Assembly (NCBI GenBank): GCA_046351215.1
Contig: JAXLYX010000011.1
Location: 124,001 to 188,000 of the forward strand
Direction: 5' to 3'
DNA length: 64,000 bases
Source: JAXLYX01 sp046351215
GTDB taxonomy: Bacteria; Myxococcota_A; Polyangia; Polyangiales; Houyiibacteriaceae
Part shown: piece by piece, positions 44,772 through 55,527 of the stretch
How positions within the stretch are numbered: position 1 is the stretch's first letter
Layout of the letters: every line of letters starts with the position of its first letter
Translations under genes and position numbers: made by a program
Notes under the pieces: model-generated
Told to the model about the DNA's origin: nothing
What the model saw: only the letters and a program-made list of their open reading frames with translations
The model's database searches: none

Positions 44772-45344
44772 ATGAAGAAGCTGATTTCCGTGATCGCAGC
44801 CGCCATGTTCCTGACGACGGCCGTGACCGCACCCGCGCTGGCGCGTCGCTGCGAGAGCGTCAACGCGCCGGAGACCGTCGACGTGGGCGGCACGACGCTC
44901 CACCTGAACGGCCTCGGCATCCGCGAAGCGACGATGCTCCAGGTGAACGTCTACGTCGCCGCGCTCTACGTCGAGCAGACCTCGCGCGACGCGAACGCGA
45001 TCCTCGGCTCCGACACGAAGAAGCGCATCGTCCTGCACTTCGTGCGCGAGGTGGAGAAGGCGAAGATCGAGGAGGCCTTCCGCGAGGGCTTCCAGCACAA
45101 CTCGCCGGGCACGCCGCGGGCGCAGATCGATCGCCTGATCGGCTGGGTCACCGACATGCGCGAGGGCCAGACCATGACCTTCACGTACGTTCCGGGCACC
45201 GGCACGGAGTTCCGCGTGAACAACCAGGTGAAGGGCACGATCGAGGGCGCCGACTTCGGCCGCGCGGTCTTCTCGCTCTTCATCGGACGCCGTCCGCCCA
45301 ACCCGGGTCTCCGCTCGGGCCTGCTCGGTGGTCGCTGCGGCTGA
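44772..45344 (+). CDS. Secreted chalcone-isomerase-like protein
   Basis: 190 aa from ATG 44772 (MKKLISVIAAAMFLTTAVTA, signal peptide to about residue 26). The pattern 'VGGTTLHLNGLGIREATML' and 'VNVYVAALYVEQ', then 'KRIVLHFVREVEKAKIEEAF', matches the bacterial chalcone-isomerase-like family (PF16036). Bacterial members are periplasmic, and most are not known to be enzymes. It ends in a clear intrinsic terminator. Confidence 0.85.
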   Translation: MKKLISVIAAAMFLTTAVTAPALARRCESVNAPETVDVGGTTLHLNGLGIREATMLQVNVYVAALYVEQTSRDANAILGSDTKKRIVLHFVREVEKAKIEEAFREGFQHNSPGTPRAQIDRLIGWVTDMREGQTMTFTYVPGTGTEFRVNNQVKGTIEGADFGRAVFSLFIGRRPPNPGLRSGLLGGRCG

Positions 45345-45369
45345 GCCCGGCGGACACGACGGAACGACG

Positions 45370-45399
45370 AAGGGCTGCCGGGAAACCGGCAGCCCTTTT
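45370..45399 (+). terminator. Intrinsic terminator after the chalcone-isomerase-like gene
   Basis: AAGGGCTGCCGG (45370-45381) and CCGGCAGCCCTT (45386-45397) form a 12-bp stem with a GAAA loop and a TTTT run (45396-45399). The best intrinsic terminator in the window. It lies in the convergent gap before glmS. Confidence 0.9.
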
Positions 45400-45428
45400 C
45401 CGTGGTGCGCCCGGCGGGGACGCGGTGC

Positions 45429-47261
<1,833 letters not shown>

Positions 47262-47303
47262 GGTCTTGCCTTTCCGGGAGGGGCCTCTCGCGCCCCGAGG
47301 CTA

Positions 47304-48872
47304 TCACTCGGTCGCCGGGGATCCAGAGATCGGTGCGGACGGACTCGTCGTCGTCGCGTCGAGTCGCCGAAGGACGGCTCCCTCGGCGTCCACGACGGTC
47401 ACGGGGCCGTACGCACGGAGCTCGTCCTCGAAGCGCGAGGCCTCGCCCACGACCAGGACCAGGGCCGTATCCGGATGGATGTGGGCCCGAGCCGCCGCGA
47501 GCGCCTGGTCCGCCGTGACCTGGCCGATCCGGCTCCGGTACGTGTCCCAGTAGTCGTCGGGCAGGCCGAATTCCCGGAGCTCCGAGATGCGGGTGGCGAT
47601 CGAGGCGGTCGTCGCGATCCGCAGCGGGAAGGAATCCGAGAGATAGCGCTCGGCGTTCGCGAGCTCCTCGGCCGAGGGCGCCTCGCTCGTGATCCTCCCG
47701 AGGTGCTCGAAGAAGGCGCCGATCGCCTGCGTCGTCACCTCGGTCCGGACCGACGCCGACGCCGTGAACGGGGCGACCTGCACGTACTCGTCGACGCTGC
47801 TGTAGGCGCCGTACGTGAGGCTGCGACGCTCGCGGAGGTCCATGAAGAGGCGCGACGCGGCCGAGCCTCCGAGGACCTGGTTCGCGACGAGCATCGGGAC
47901 CCACTGATCGTCGTTCCGGGGCATCGCGAGGTTGCCGATCTGGATCAGCGACTGGACCGAGCCCGGTCGGTCGACGATGAGCACCTCGCGCGTCGTCCGC
48001 GTCGGAGGCGACGGGGGGGTCTGCGCGGCGACGGGACGGCCTCGCCAGCCGCCGAGCACCGAGCCGGTCACGCGCGCCGCCTCGGCGGCCGTCACGTCGC
48101 CGACCACGACGAGGTAGGCGTTGCTCGGCACGAAGTGCGTCCGGTGCCAGCGCACGAGGTCGTTCCGGGAGATCCGGTCGACCGCGGCCGGCGTCGTGTC
48201 GGTACGCGCGTAGGGGTGCGAGCCGTAGAGCGCCGCGTGGTACGCGCGCTCGGCGAGCCAATCGGGCTCCTGCGAGACGAGCTCGAGCCGATCGCGCTCG
48301 CGGCGCTTCAGCTTGTCGAGCTCCACCTGCGAGAACGCGGGCTGGGTCGCGATCTCCGAGAGGAGCTGCATGGCCCGCTCGAACTGGGGCCGTACCACGC
48401 GGAACGTGACGACGACGTTTTCTGGATCGGCGCTCGTGTCGAACTGCGCACCGAGGAAGTCGATCTCCTCGGCGAGCGCCGCGCTCGAGAGCCGGCGCGT
48501 GCCCTCCTTCAGCATCGCCGCGACGAACGAGGAGAGCCCCGGGAGCTCGGCCGGATCGGTCTCGGCCCCGCTCCGCACGACGAGGGAGAGGTAGACGAGC
48601 GGGAGCTGGTGCTGCTCGACCACGTCGAGCTCGAGGCCCTGGCCGACCGTGCTCCGGGCGACGGGCGGGAAGGCCACGTCGCGCGGCGTCGCCGACGGGG
48701 GCGGCGACTCGCGCGCCGGGACCGGCGCAGGCGTGGCCTCTCCGCCGGCGGAGCCGGTCTCGAGGGGCGGGATCTCCGGGATCGTCGTCTCGTGACCTCC
48801 GCAGGCCCCGAGGGTGATCGAGGAGAGGACGAGGCCCGCGAGCGCGCGGGAGCGGAAGAGGCGGTGCGTCAT
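47304..48872 (-). CDS. M16-family peptidase-like lipoprotein without zinc motif
   Basis: 522 aa. Lipobox LGAC puts the lipidated residue at Cys24. The fold follows the M16 pattern ('VVEQHQLPLVYLSLVVRSGAE', then 'SSFVAAMLKEGTRRLS'), but where active members have HxxEH this protein has no His pair. It should be the non-catalytic partner of the adjacent M16 peptidase, as in PqqF/mitochondrial processing-peptidase type heterodimers. Start overlaps the upstream gene by 4 bp. Confidence 0.88.
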   Translation of the reverse strand: MTHRLFRSRALAGLVLSSITLGACGGHETTIPEIPPLETGSAGGEATPAPVPARESPPPSATPRDVAFPPVARSTVGQGLELDVVEQHQLPLVYLSLVVRSGAETDPAELPGLSSFVAAMLKEGTRRLSSAALAEEIDFLGAQFDTSADPENVVVTFRVVRPQFERAMQLLSEIATQPAFSQVELDKLKRRERDRLELVSQEPDWLAERAYHAALYGSHPYARTDTTPAAVDRISRNDLVRWHRTHFVPSNAYLVVVGDVTAAEAARVTGSVLGGWRGRPVAAQTPPSPPTRTTREVLIVDRPGSVQSLIQIGNLAMPRNDDQWVPMLVANQVLGGSAASRLFMDLRERRSLTYGAYSSVDEYVQVAPFTASASVRTEVTTQAIGAFFEHLGRITSEAPSAEELANAERYLSDSFPLRIATTASIATRISELREFGLPDDYWDTYRSRIGQVTADQALAAARAHIHPDTALVLVVGEASRFEDELRAYGPVTVVDAEGAVLRRLDATTTSPSAPISGSPATE

Positions 48873-50290
48873 TCGGCGGCTCCTCGGGCGGGCGGCGGCA
48901 TCACGTCGAGGACGGTGCGGTTCGTGGCGTGGAAGTACTGACCCGCCACGCGCCGGATGTCGTCGCGCGTGACGGCGAGGTAGCGATCGAGCTCGCCGCG
49001 GATCCGGTTGGCGTCGCCGAAGTAGAGCTCGTGCTCGCCGAGACGCTGGGAGCGCGAGAGGTTCGACTCGATGCCGAAGACGAAGCTCGCCCGCGCGCGG
49101 TTCCGTGCCTTCTCGAGCTCGCGCTCCGTGACTCCGTTCCGCGCGATGTCCTCGAGCTGTCGGTAGAGCACGTCACGCGCCTCCCGGGGCTCGTGACCGG
49201 CCGACATCACGGCGAAGAAGCTGAAGATGTCGGGCCCGCGGCGGTCCTGCGTGCCGAGGTAGATCTGGGCGCAGATCTCGCGGGTCTTCACGAGCTCCTG
49301 GTAGAGCCTCGAGGAGTCCCCGTCCGCGAGCACGAGCGCGAGCATCTCGATCGCGTAGTGGTCCGGCTCGCCGTTCGGCGGGATGTGGTAGGCGACGTGG
49401 AAGGCCGGCAGGCTCGCGTTCGGATCGAGCATGGTCTCGCTCCGCTCGGCCGTCTGCGGCGTCATCGCGACGTCGGTGAACGCGGGCACGTCGCGCCGCG
49501 GGATGTCCGCGAAGTAGCGCCGGATCATCGTCATCGCCTCGGCCGGATCGAAGTCTCCCGCCAGGCTGATGACGGCGTTGTTCGGCGCGTAGTACGTGCG
49601 GAAGAACTCCTGCACGGCCGAGAGCGGCGCGTTCACGAGATCCTGCATGTCGCCGATCGTCGAGTGCGCGTACGGGAAATAGTCGCCGTAGGCGAGCTCG
49701 TCGATGCGCAGGAAGCTCGGCACGTAGGGCTGGTTGTCGATCCGCTGCCTACGCTCCTCCATCACGGTCTGGCGCTGGTTCTCGAAGTTCTCGGCGGTCA
49801 CCGCGAGCGACTTCATCCGGTCGGCCTCGAGCCAGAGACCGAGCGCGAGCTCGTTCGAGGGGAGCGTCTCGAAGTAGTTCGTCCGGTCCTCGCTCGTCGT
49901 CCCGTTGAGCGAGCCGCCGCGGTTGCCGACGAGCTGGAAGTGCTCGCCTTTCCCGACGTTGGCCGAGCCCTGGAACATCATGTGCTCGAAGAGGTGGGCG
50001 AAGCCCGACCGACCCCGGACCTCGTTGCGCGAGCCGACGTCGTAGTAGACCGTCAGCGCCACGGTCGGCACCGTGCGATCCGGGCTCATCACCACCCGGA
50101 GGCCGTTCGGCAGGGTCTCGCGGAGGATCGGCAGCGAGTCGAGGGGCGATGTCGGGGCCGTCGCGGCGGGGGCCGTCGCGGCGGGGGCTGTCGCGGCGGG
50201 GGCTTCGTGGTGATCGGCGCGCGCCGTGCCTCCGATGGAGGCGAGGGCGGCGACGACCCACGGGAGGAGGATCGAGCGCTTCGTCGACAT
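48869..50290 (-). CDS. M16-family zinc metallopeptidase
   Basis: 473 aa from ATG 50290. Signal peptide to about residue 25, an Ala/Pro/Thr spacer with three ATAPA-type repeats, then the peptidase. Zinc site HLFEH at residues 99-103 and the third ligand Glu about 75 residues on ('TVMEERRQ'). 'RSGFAHLFEHMMFQGS' is a textbook M16 signature. Secreted or periplasmic and coupled to the inactive M16 lipoprotein. Substrate unknown. Confidence 0.93.
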   Translation of the reverse strand: MSTKRSILLPWVVAALASIGGTARADHHEAPAATAPAATAPAATAPTSPLDSLPILRETLPNGLRVVMSPDRTVPTVALTVYYDVGSRNEVRGRSGFAHLFEHMMFQGSANVGKGEHFQLVGNRGGSLNGTTSEDRTNYFETLPSNELALGLWLEADRMKSLAVTAENFENQRQTVMEERRQRIDNQPYVPSFLRIDELAYGDYFPYAHSTIGDMQDLVNAPLSAVQEFFRTYYAPNNAVISLAGDFDPAEAMTMIRRYFADIPRRDVPAFTDVAMTPQTAERSETMLDPNASLPAFHVAYHIPPNGEPDHYAIEMLALVLADGDSSRLYQELVKTREICAQIYLGTQDRRGPDIFSFFAVMSAGHEPREARDVLYRQLEDIARNGVTERELEKARNRARASFVFGIESNLSRSQRLGEHELYFGDANRIRGELDRYLAVTRDDIRRVAGQYFHATNRTVLDVMPPPARGAAE

Positions 50291-50391
50291 GGGTGGGGCT
50301 CCTACCACGGCGGCCGGCCCGAAGGAACACGGAGCACGGTCGCCCAGTCGACAACGCGCGAGCGCGGTCTCGATTCCCGGGGGCCCCGACC

Positions 50392-51156
50392 TCAGCGGGG
50401 GGCGACGAAGGTGTCGTAGCCGAGACGGAGCAGGAGGCCTCCCACCACGACCAGGAAGAGCACGCGGATGAAGGGCGTGCCCTTCGAGAGGGCGAGCCGG
50501 GTCCCGAGGACCGAGCCGAGGACGTTGCAGACCGCCATCGGCAGGGCGAGGTCCCAACGGATCGTCCCGGCCCAGGCGAAGACGCCGACCGCCGCGACGT
50601 TGGTCGCGAGGTTCACCACCTTCGCGCTCGCCGCGGCGACGAGGAAGTCGAGGCCGAGCACGCTCGCGAAGAGGAAGACGAGGAAGCTGCCGGTGCCGGG
50701 ACCGAAGAAGCCGTCGTAGAAGCCGATGCCGCCGCCGATCGCGATCCCGAGCGCCACGCGCGCGGCGGGGCTCCCGCGCGCGCCCGAGGACCGCCCGAGG
50801 TCCTTCTTCGCCAGGGTGTAGACGAAGACGCCGAAGAGCAGGCCGAGCACGAGCGGACGGAAGATCGCCGGATCCGCGAAGCGGACGCATTGGGCGCCGC
50901 CGAAGGAGCCGAGGAACGCCGCGACGGTCGAAGGACCGAGGATGTCCCAGGGAATCTCGATGCTGCGGGTGTAGCGGGCGACCGCGAAGGAGGTCCCCGC
51001 CATGGAGGCCACCTTGTTCGTGCCGAAGACCGTCGCCGGGGCGGCGGTCGGGAGGACGAAGAGGAGGGCGGGGATCTGGACGAGACCCCCCCCGCCCACC
51101 ACGGAGTCGACGAAGCCGGCCAGGAAGGCGAAGACGGCGAGGACCAGGACCTCCAT
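50392..51156 (-). CDS. TauE/SafE-family membrane permease
   Basis: 254 aa from ATG 51156. Eight or so hydrophobic helices. The duplicated family motif is visible as 'GFVDSVVGGGGLVQIPALL' near the N-terminus and 'GFYDGFFGPGTGSFLVFLF' in the second half. Such proteins export sulphite, sulphoacetate or related organosulphur anions; the actual substrate is unknown. Divergent from cinA. Confidence 0.9.
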   Translation of the reverse strand: MEVLVLAVFAFLAGFVDSVVGGGGLVQIPALLFVLPTAAPATVFGTNKVASMAGTSFAVARYTRSIEIPWDILGPSTVAAFLGSFGGAQCVRFADPAIFRPLVLGLLFGVFVYTLAKKDLGRSSGARGSPAARVALGIAIGGGIGFYDGFFGPGTGSFLVFLFASVLGLDFLVAAASAKVVNLATNVAAVGVFAWAGTIRWDLALPMAVCNVLGSVLGTRLALSKGTPFIRVLFLVVVGGLLLRLGYDTFVAPR

Positions 51157-51258
51157 GCCCTCTGCCCTGGGCCATCGGGGCGGAGCGCGCAACACGCCGT
51201 TTCGGGGCCCGGGGCTGTTGACCCGCGCTACCCGGGGGCCGCATGATCGCCGGCCCCC

Positions 51259-52509
51259 ATGACGGCTGCCGTCCTCTCCACGGGTACCGAGCTCACGCGA
51301 GGCGAGCTCGTCAACACCAACGCCTCGTTCCTCTCCGAACAGCTGACCCAGCTCGGCTTCGAGGTCGTCGAGGGCCTGACCGTCGACGACGACGAAGCGA
51401 GGATCGCCGCGGCCATCGACCGCTTCGCCTCCCGCGTGAAGGTCGTCGTCTGCACGGGCGGCCTCGGGCCGACCACCGACGACCTCACGGCCGCCGCGGC
51501 CGCCAAGGCCCTCGGCGTGGGCCTCGTGAGGGACGCGGCCTCGCTCGAGCGCATCCGGCGGCGCTTCGAGGCCCTCGGCCGCACGATGAACATGGCCAAC
51601 GAGAAGCAGGCCGATTTCCCCGAGGGCGCCTCGGTGATCCCGAACCCGGTGGGGAGCGCCCCGGGCTTCACCTTCGAGCTCCGCGGCACCCGTTTCTTCT
51701 TCCTGCCGGGCGTCCCCTTCGAGATGAAGGCGATGTTCGACGAGAGCGTCGTGCCCGCGATCGCCGGCCTCGCCCCCCGCGACAGCCATCAGATCCACCT
51801 GCGGACGGTCGGTCTGCCCGAGTCCGAGATCCAGATGCGGCTCGCGGACATCGAGGGCGCCCATCCCGGCATCACGATCGGGTATCGCGCGACCTTCCCC
51901 GAGGTCGAGGTGAAGGTCCACGCCCGTGCGACCTCCGAGAGCGAGGCCGAGGACCTGGCGCGCCGGGTCGCCGACGTCGTGAAATCCCGACTCGGCGAGG
52001 CGGTCTACGGGGACCATCGGGAGGACAGCTTCCCCGCGGCCGTCGGCCGGGCCCTCCGCAACCGCGGTCTCACGATCGCGCTCGCCGAATCGTGCACCGG
52101 CGGTCTCGTCGGCGCGATGCTGACGAGCGTCCCCGGCAGCTCGGACTACGTCCTCTTCGACGCCGTGACCTACGCGAATTCGTCGAAGAGCCAGGTGCTC
52201 GGGGTATCCCAGGACACCCTCCGGGCCCACGGCTCCGTCAGCGCCGAGGTCGCGGCCGAGATGGCCCGCGGGGCGATCCGGATGTCGGACGCCGACCTCT
52301 CCGTGGCCATCACCGGGATCGCCGGACCCGAAGGCGGATCGGACCAGAAGCCGGTCGGGACCGTCTTCTTCGCCCTCCATCGCCGGGGAGGGGAGACGGA
52401 GACGCGGCACCAGCTCTTCCCCGGAGATCGCGAGCGAATCCGGAAGCTTGCGGCCTACTACGCCCTCCGGATGCTCCGGCGCGCCGCCCTCGGCCACGAG
52501 CTCGGCTGA
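51259..52509 (+). CDS. cinA: CinA-family protein (NMN amidohydrolase / MoCF-like)
   Basis: 416 aa, full two-domain length. The N-terminal MoCF-like domain has 'STGTELTRGELVNTNASFL' and 'VCTGGLGPTTDDLT'. The C-terminal domain has 'ALAESCTGGLVGAMLTSVPG' and 'AITGIAGPEGGSDQKPVGTV', the PncC nicotinamide-nucleotide amidase signature. It takes part in pyridine-nucleotide recycling. As in many bacteria, it lies directly upstream of recA, 79 bp away. Confidence 0.94.
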   Translation: MTAAVLSTGTELTRGELVNTNASFLSEQLTQLGFEVVEGLTVDDDEARIAAAIDRFASRVKVVVCTGGLGPTTDDLTAAAAAKALGVGLVRDAASLERIRRRFEALGRTMNMANEKQADFPEGASVIPNPVGSAPGFTFELRGTRFFFLPGVPFEMKAMFDESVVPAIAGLAPRDSHQIHLRTVGLPESEIQMRLADIEGAHPGITIGYRATFPEVEVKVHARATSESEAEDLARRVADVVKSRLGEAVYGDHREDSFPAAVGRALRNRGLTIALAESCTGGLVGAMLTSVPGSSDYVLFDAVTYANSSKSQVLGVSQDTLRAHGSVSAEVAAEMARGAIRMSDADLSVAITGIAGPEGGSDQKPVGTVFFALHRRGGETETRHQLFPGDRERIRKLAAYYALRMLRRAALGHELG

Positions 52510-52563
52510 AGGCCCCCTCGTCGTCTTCGTCCGATCCCCTCTTGCTCCTTCGGGGGCCATGGA

Positions 52564-52580
52564 CTAAACGTCCGTTCAGG
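52564..52580 (+). promoter_or_regulatory. LexA box upstream of recA (Myxococcus type)
   Basis: CTAAACGTCCGTTCAGG fits every position of the Myxococcus LexA-box consensus CTRHAMRYBYGTTCAGS as I remember it. Its last bases run into the AGGAGG ribosome site of recA (start 52589). LexA bound here would block recA expression until DNA damage. Confidence 0.82.
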
Positions 52581-52588
52581 AGGTCTGG

Positions 52589-53680
52589 ATGACGATCGAT
52601 CCGAACAAGGAGAAGGCGCTCGCGCTCGCGTTGGGCACCATCGAGAAGGCGTACGGCAAGGGTTCCATCATGCGCCTGGGCGATGGGAAGCTCGGCGGAG
52701 CCGTGTCCGTGCTCCCGACGGGCTCGATCTCCCTCGACCTCGCGCTCGGCATCGGCGGCTATCCCGGCGGACGGATCGTCGAGATCTACGGCCCGGAGTC
52801 GAGCGGCAAGACGACCCTCACGCTCCACGCCATCGCCGAATGCCAGCGCCGTGGCGGCGTGGCGGCCTTCATCGACGCCGAGCACGCGCTCGACCCGAGC
52901 TACGCGCGCAAGCTGGGCGTCAACGTCGACGAGCTCCTCGTCAGCCAGCCGGACCACGGCGAGCAGGCCCTCGAGATCGCCGACACCCTCGTCCGGAGCG
53001 GCGCCGTCGACGTCGTCGTCGTCGACTCGGTCGCGGCGCTCGTGCCCAAGGCCGAGATCGAGGGCGAGATGGGCGACAGCCACGTCGGCCTCCAGGCGCG
53101 CCTCATGAGCCAGGCGCTCCGCAAGCTCACGGGCAACATCCAGAAGTCGAATTGCACCGTCTTCTTCATCAACCAGATCCGCATGAAGATCGGTGTGATG
53201 TTCGGCAGCCCCGAGACGACGACGGGCGGCAACGCGCTCAAGTTCTACGCCTCCCAGCGCCTCGACATCCGCCGCATCGGCAGCATCAAGGTCGGCGAGG
53301 AAGCGATCGGCAACCGCGTGAAGGTGAAGGTCGTGAAGAACAAGCTCGCGCCCCCGTTCCGCGAGTGCGAGTTCGACATCCTCTTCGGCAAGGGCATCAG
53401 CCGCAGCGGCGACGTCCTCGACCTCGCCGCCAACCTGAACGTCGTCGAGAAGTCCGGCGCCTGGTACTCGTACAAGGGCGAGCGGATGGGCCAGGGGCGT
53501 GACAACGCCCGTCAGTACCTCGAGGAGAACCCCAAGATCCTCGCGGAGGTCGAAGGCCTGATCCTCGAGAAGAACGGCGTCGCGCGCGGAGACGCGGCGG
53601 CGGCCGCGCCCGCCGAGGCCTCCGAGGACGAAGCCAAGGCGAAGCCGAAGGCGAACGGCACGAAGGCCGCTCGCAACTGA
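52589..53680 (+). CDS. recA: Recombinase RecA
   Basis: 363 aa. Walker A GPESSGKTT at residues 68-76, 'FIDAEHALDPSYARKLGV', 'VVVDSVAALVPKAEIEGEMG' and loop L2 region 'INQIRMKIGVMFGSPETTTGGNALKFY'-type sequence in pieces (starting at about residue 192). The C-terminal tail is Ala/Lys-rich and slightly long. It performs strand exchange and activates LexA self-cleavage. Preceded by a LexA box and a strong ribosome site. Confidence 0.98.
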   Translation: MTIDPNKEKALALALGTIEKAYGKGSIMRLGDGKLGGAVSVLPTGSISLDLALGIGGYPGGRIVEIYGPESSGKTTLTLHAIAECQRRGGVAAFIDAEHALDPSYARKLGVNVDELLVSQPDHGEQALEIADTLVRSGAVDVVVVDSVAALVPKAEIEGEMGDSHVGLQARLMSQALRKLTGNIQKSNCTVFFINQIRMKIGVMFGSPETTTGGNALKFYASQRLDIRRIGSIKVGEEAIGNRVKVKVVKNKLAPPFRECEFDILFGKGISRSGDVLDLAANLNVVEKSGAWYSYKGERMGQGRDNARQYLEENPKILAEVEGLILEKNGVARGDAAAAAPAEASEDEAKAKPKANGTKAARN

Positions 53681-53691
53681 GCCGGCCCCGG

Positions 53692-54681
53692 ATGCTGGCA
53701 TCCCGGCGGCACGGGCTCGTCGCCGCGACCCTCCTCGCATGGGTCGCGGCGTCGGTCGTTTCAGGATGTGGAGCGCGGCACCGCTCCGAGGCTCCTGCGC
53801 ACGCGCGCGATTTCGTCGAGGCGCTCCCTCCCGGCGCGACCTTCGTCGTCCTCGGCCACGCCGATCGCCTCCGCAGCGAGCCCGCCACGGCTCGGGTCGT
53901 CGATGCGGTGTTCGACGACGCGCTCCGTGCGGCCGTGGGCCGGCGCCTCGGGATCGAGCCCGGGGTCGTCGAGCGCTTCGCCTTCGTCGCCTACGAGCCG
54001 GGCTACCTCGTGATCGTCGAGGGCCGCACCCTCGACGCCCGCTCGGCCGTGCGCTCGCTCGGCGCCGGGATGAACACCGTCGAGCTCGAGACCGACGTGC
54101 CCTACGTCCGCCGCGTGGGCTTCCGTGGGGCCGAGCGCATGGAGGCCGTCGCGCTCGCGGATCGGGTCGTCGCGCTCGGGGGCGAGAACGGCGGGCCGAT
54201 GGTCGAGCTCTTGGCCCGGTGGTCCGGCCGACGGGCGGGGCCGTCCCTGCTCGGCACGGACGACGGCCGAGCGCTGCTCGCGACCCACGGGGAGGCGCCG
54301 CTCGCGGTGCTCGCCCCGACGCCTCTCGATCTGCCCGTCGAGCAGGGGGGCCTCGCCCTGCTCCTCGCTCGGCATCGAGCCCTCGGAGGCTCGCTCCGCG
54401 CCGATGGCGCCGATCGCCTGCGCCTCGTCGTCACCGTCCTGGGGGAGCTCCCCCCCGGAGCCGACGCGAACCTCGGCACCTTCGTCCGCGACCTGGCCCT
54501 CAGCGATCTCGGGGACCTCTTCGGAATGCGAGCGGCACTCCCGACGTTGACCACCCATGCCGATGCTGGATCCGGTCGGGTCGAGCTATCCCTGTCCGCG
54601 GACGCGCTCGCCCAGGGCCTCCGTGACGTCCTCGTGGCGGATCTCCGGACGATCGGGGCCTCCGAGCCCCCGTCGCGGTGA
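53692..54681 (+). CDS. Lipoprotein of unknown function
   Basis: 329 aa. Lipobox VSGC (Cys26). The mature protein has two similar alpha/beta halves and reads as a soluble periplasmic domain ('PPGATFVVLGHADRLRSEPATARVVDAVF' in parts). I do not recognise the family; the pattern of 'could fail to bind' substrate-like proteins common in Myxococcota fits. It starts 11 bp after recA and may share its transcript. Confidence 0.7.
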   Translation: MLASRRHGLVAATLLAWVAASVVSGCGARHRSEAPAHARDFVEALPPGATFVVLGHADRLRSEPATARVVDAVFDDALRAAVGRRLGIEPGVVERFAFVAYEPGYLVIVEGRTLDARSAVRSLGAGMNTVELETDVPYVRRVGFRGAERMEAVALADRVVALGGENGGPMVELLARWSGRRAGPSLLGTDDGRALLATHGEAPLAVLAPTPLDLPVEQGGLALLLARHRALGGSLRADGADRLRLVVTVLGELPPGADANLGTFVRDLALSDLGDLFGMRAALPTLTTHADAGSGRVELSLSADALAQGLRDVLVADLRTIGASEPPSR

Positions 54682-54731
54682 AGAATTCCGCAACTATCGG
54701 AAAAGTCACGAAAAACTCGGGCTCTGGCGGG

Positions 54732-54760
54732 TTGCTACGGGAGGCCGTCGGCAGTAGAAT
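54732..54760 (+). promoter_or_regulatory. Sigma-70-type promoter of the cdnL gene
   Basis: TTGCTA (54732-54737), 17-bp spacer, TAGAAT (54755-54760); four and five matches of six to the -35 and -10 consensus. Transcription would start near 54767 and give a leader of about 128 nt. Confidence 0.65.
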
Positions 54761-54894
54761 GCATGCATCGAGGAGGGGCGCGGCGGGTCACGCTCGCGGT
54801 CTTCCTCTCCGACCTCTGCACCGCGACACGGGGGCCGGCGGAACGGGCACGCGAGGGGCGTGCCGGAATCGCACGGGACGATGAGGGAGTGGGC

Positions 54895-55377
54895 ATGAAG
54901 TACAACGTCGGGGACAAGACCGTGCATCCCGCGCACGGAGTCGGCGAAGTCGTCGCCATCGAAGAGCGCCGCATCGCCGGTCACGCCAAGCACTTCTACA
55001 TCATCAAGATCGTGGAGTCCGGGATGACCGTGATGGTGCCGACCGACGGGACGGTGCGAGCCGGCCTTCGGAACATCATCTCGAAGCGCGACGCCGAAGC
55101 GGTGGTCGCGACGCTCAAGGAGCGCGAGTACGCGGTCACCAGCCAGCCGTGGAACCGCCGGTATCGCGAGTACACGGAGATGCTGAAGAGCGGCTCCCTC
55201 ATCGAGGTGGCCAAGGTCCTCCGCGACCTCTCGCGCCTCCGGTCGGAGAAGGAGCTCTCGTTCGGCGAGCGCCGTCTGCTCGAGCAGGCCCGCCAGCTCG
55301 TGGTCCGGGAAGTCGCCCTGGCGCGCCGCGTGAAGGAAGACCGCATCGGCGCCGAGCTCGATCAGATCTTCGCCTAG
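54895..55377 (+). CDS. cdnL: CarD/CdnL-family transcription regulator
   Basis: 160 aa from ATG 54895 (MKYNVGDKTVHPAHGVGEV), close to the 164 aa of Myxococcus CdnL. The N-terminal RNA-polymerase-interacting Tudor-like domain carries 'GDKTVHPAHGVGEVVAIEER', and the C-terminal helical DNA-binding part has 'QPWNRRYREYTEMLKSGSLIEVAKVLRDL'-type sequence with the conserved Trp. It stabilises open complexes at rRNA-type promoters and is essential in Myxococcus. The longer frame to 54763 lacks a good start. Confidence 0.93.
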   Translation: MKYNVGDKTVHPAHGVGEVVAIEERRIAGHAKHFYIIKIVESGMTVMVPTDGTVRAGLRNIISKRDAEAVVATLKEREYAVTSQPWNRRYREYTEMLKSGSLIEVAKVLRDLSRLRSEKELSFGERRLLEQARQLVVREVALARRVKEDRIGAELDQIFA

Positions 55378-55389
55378 ACGGGGGGCGCC

Positions 55390-55407
55390 GCCGGACCACG
55401 GTCCGGC
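55390..55407 (+). terminator. Hairpin after cdnL
   Basis: GCCGGACC (55390-55397) and GGTCCGGC (55400-55407) form an 8-bp stem with a 2-nt loop, 13 bp past the stop. No T-run. Marks a likely border between cdnL and the five-gene operon. Confidence 0.45.
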
Positions 55408-55527
55408 CGCCGACGAGGGCCGGTCACCGCGCGTCGCGGGGCCGGCCTTCCGCGTTTCCGCGCGGGATTCGCGAGCCCCGGCGCAACCGGAGGGGGCGGG
55501 GACCGAGGAACCGGCATGGAGGTACCC

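Noticed and set aside
47262..47303. glmS ribozyme upstream of glmS
   Set aside because: The gap is only 42 bp and contains no ribozyme-like core.
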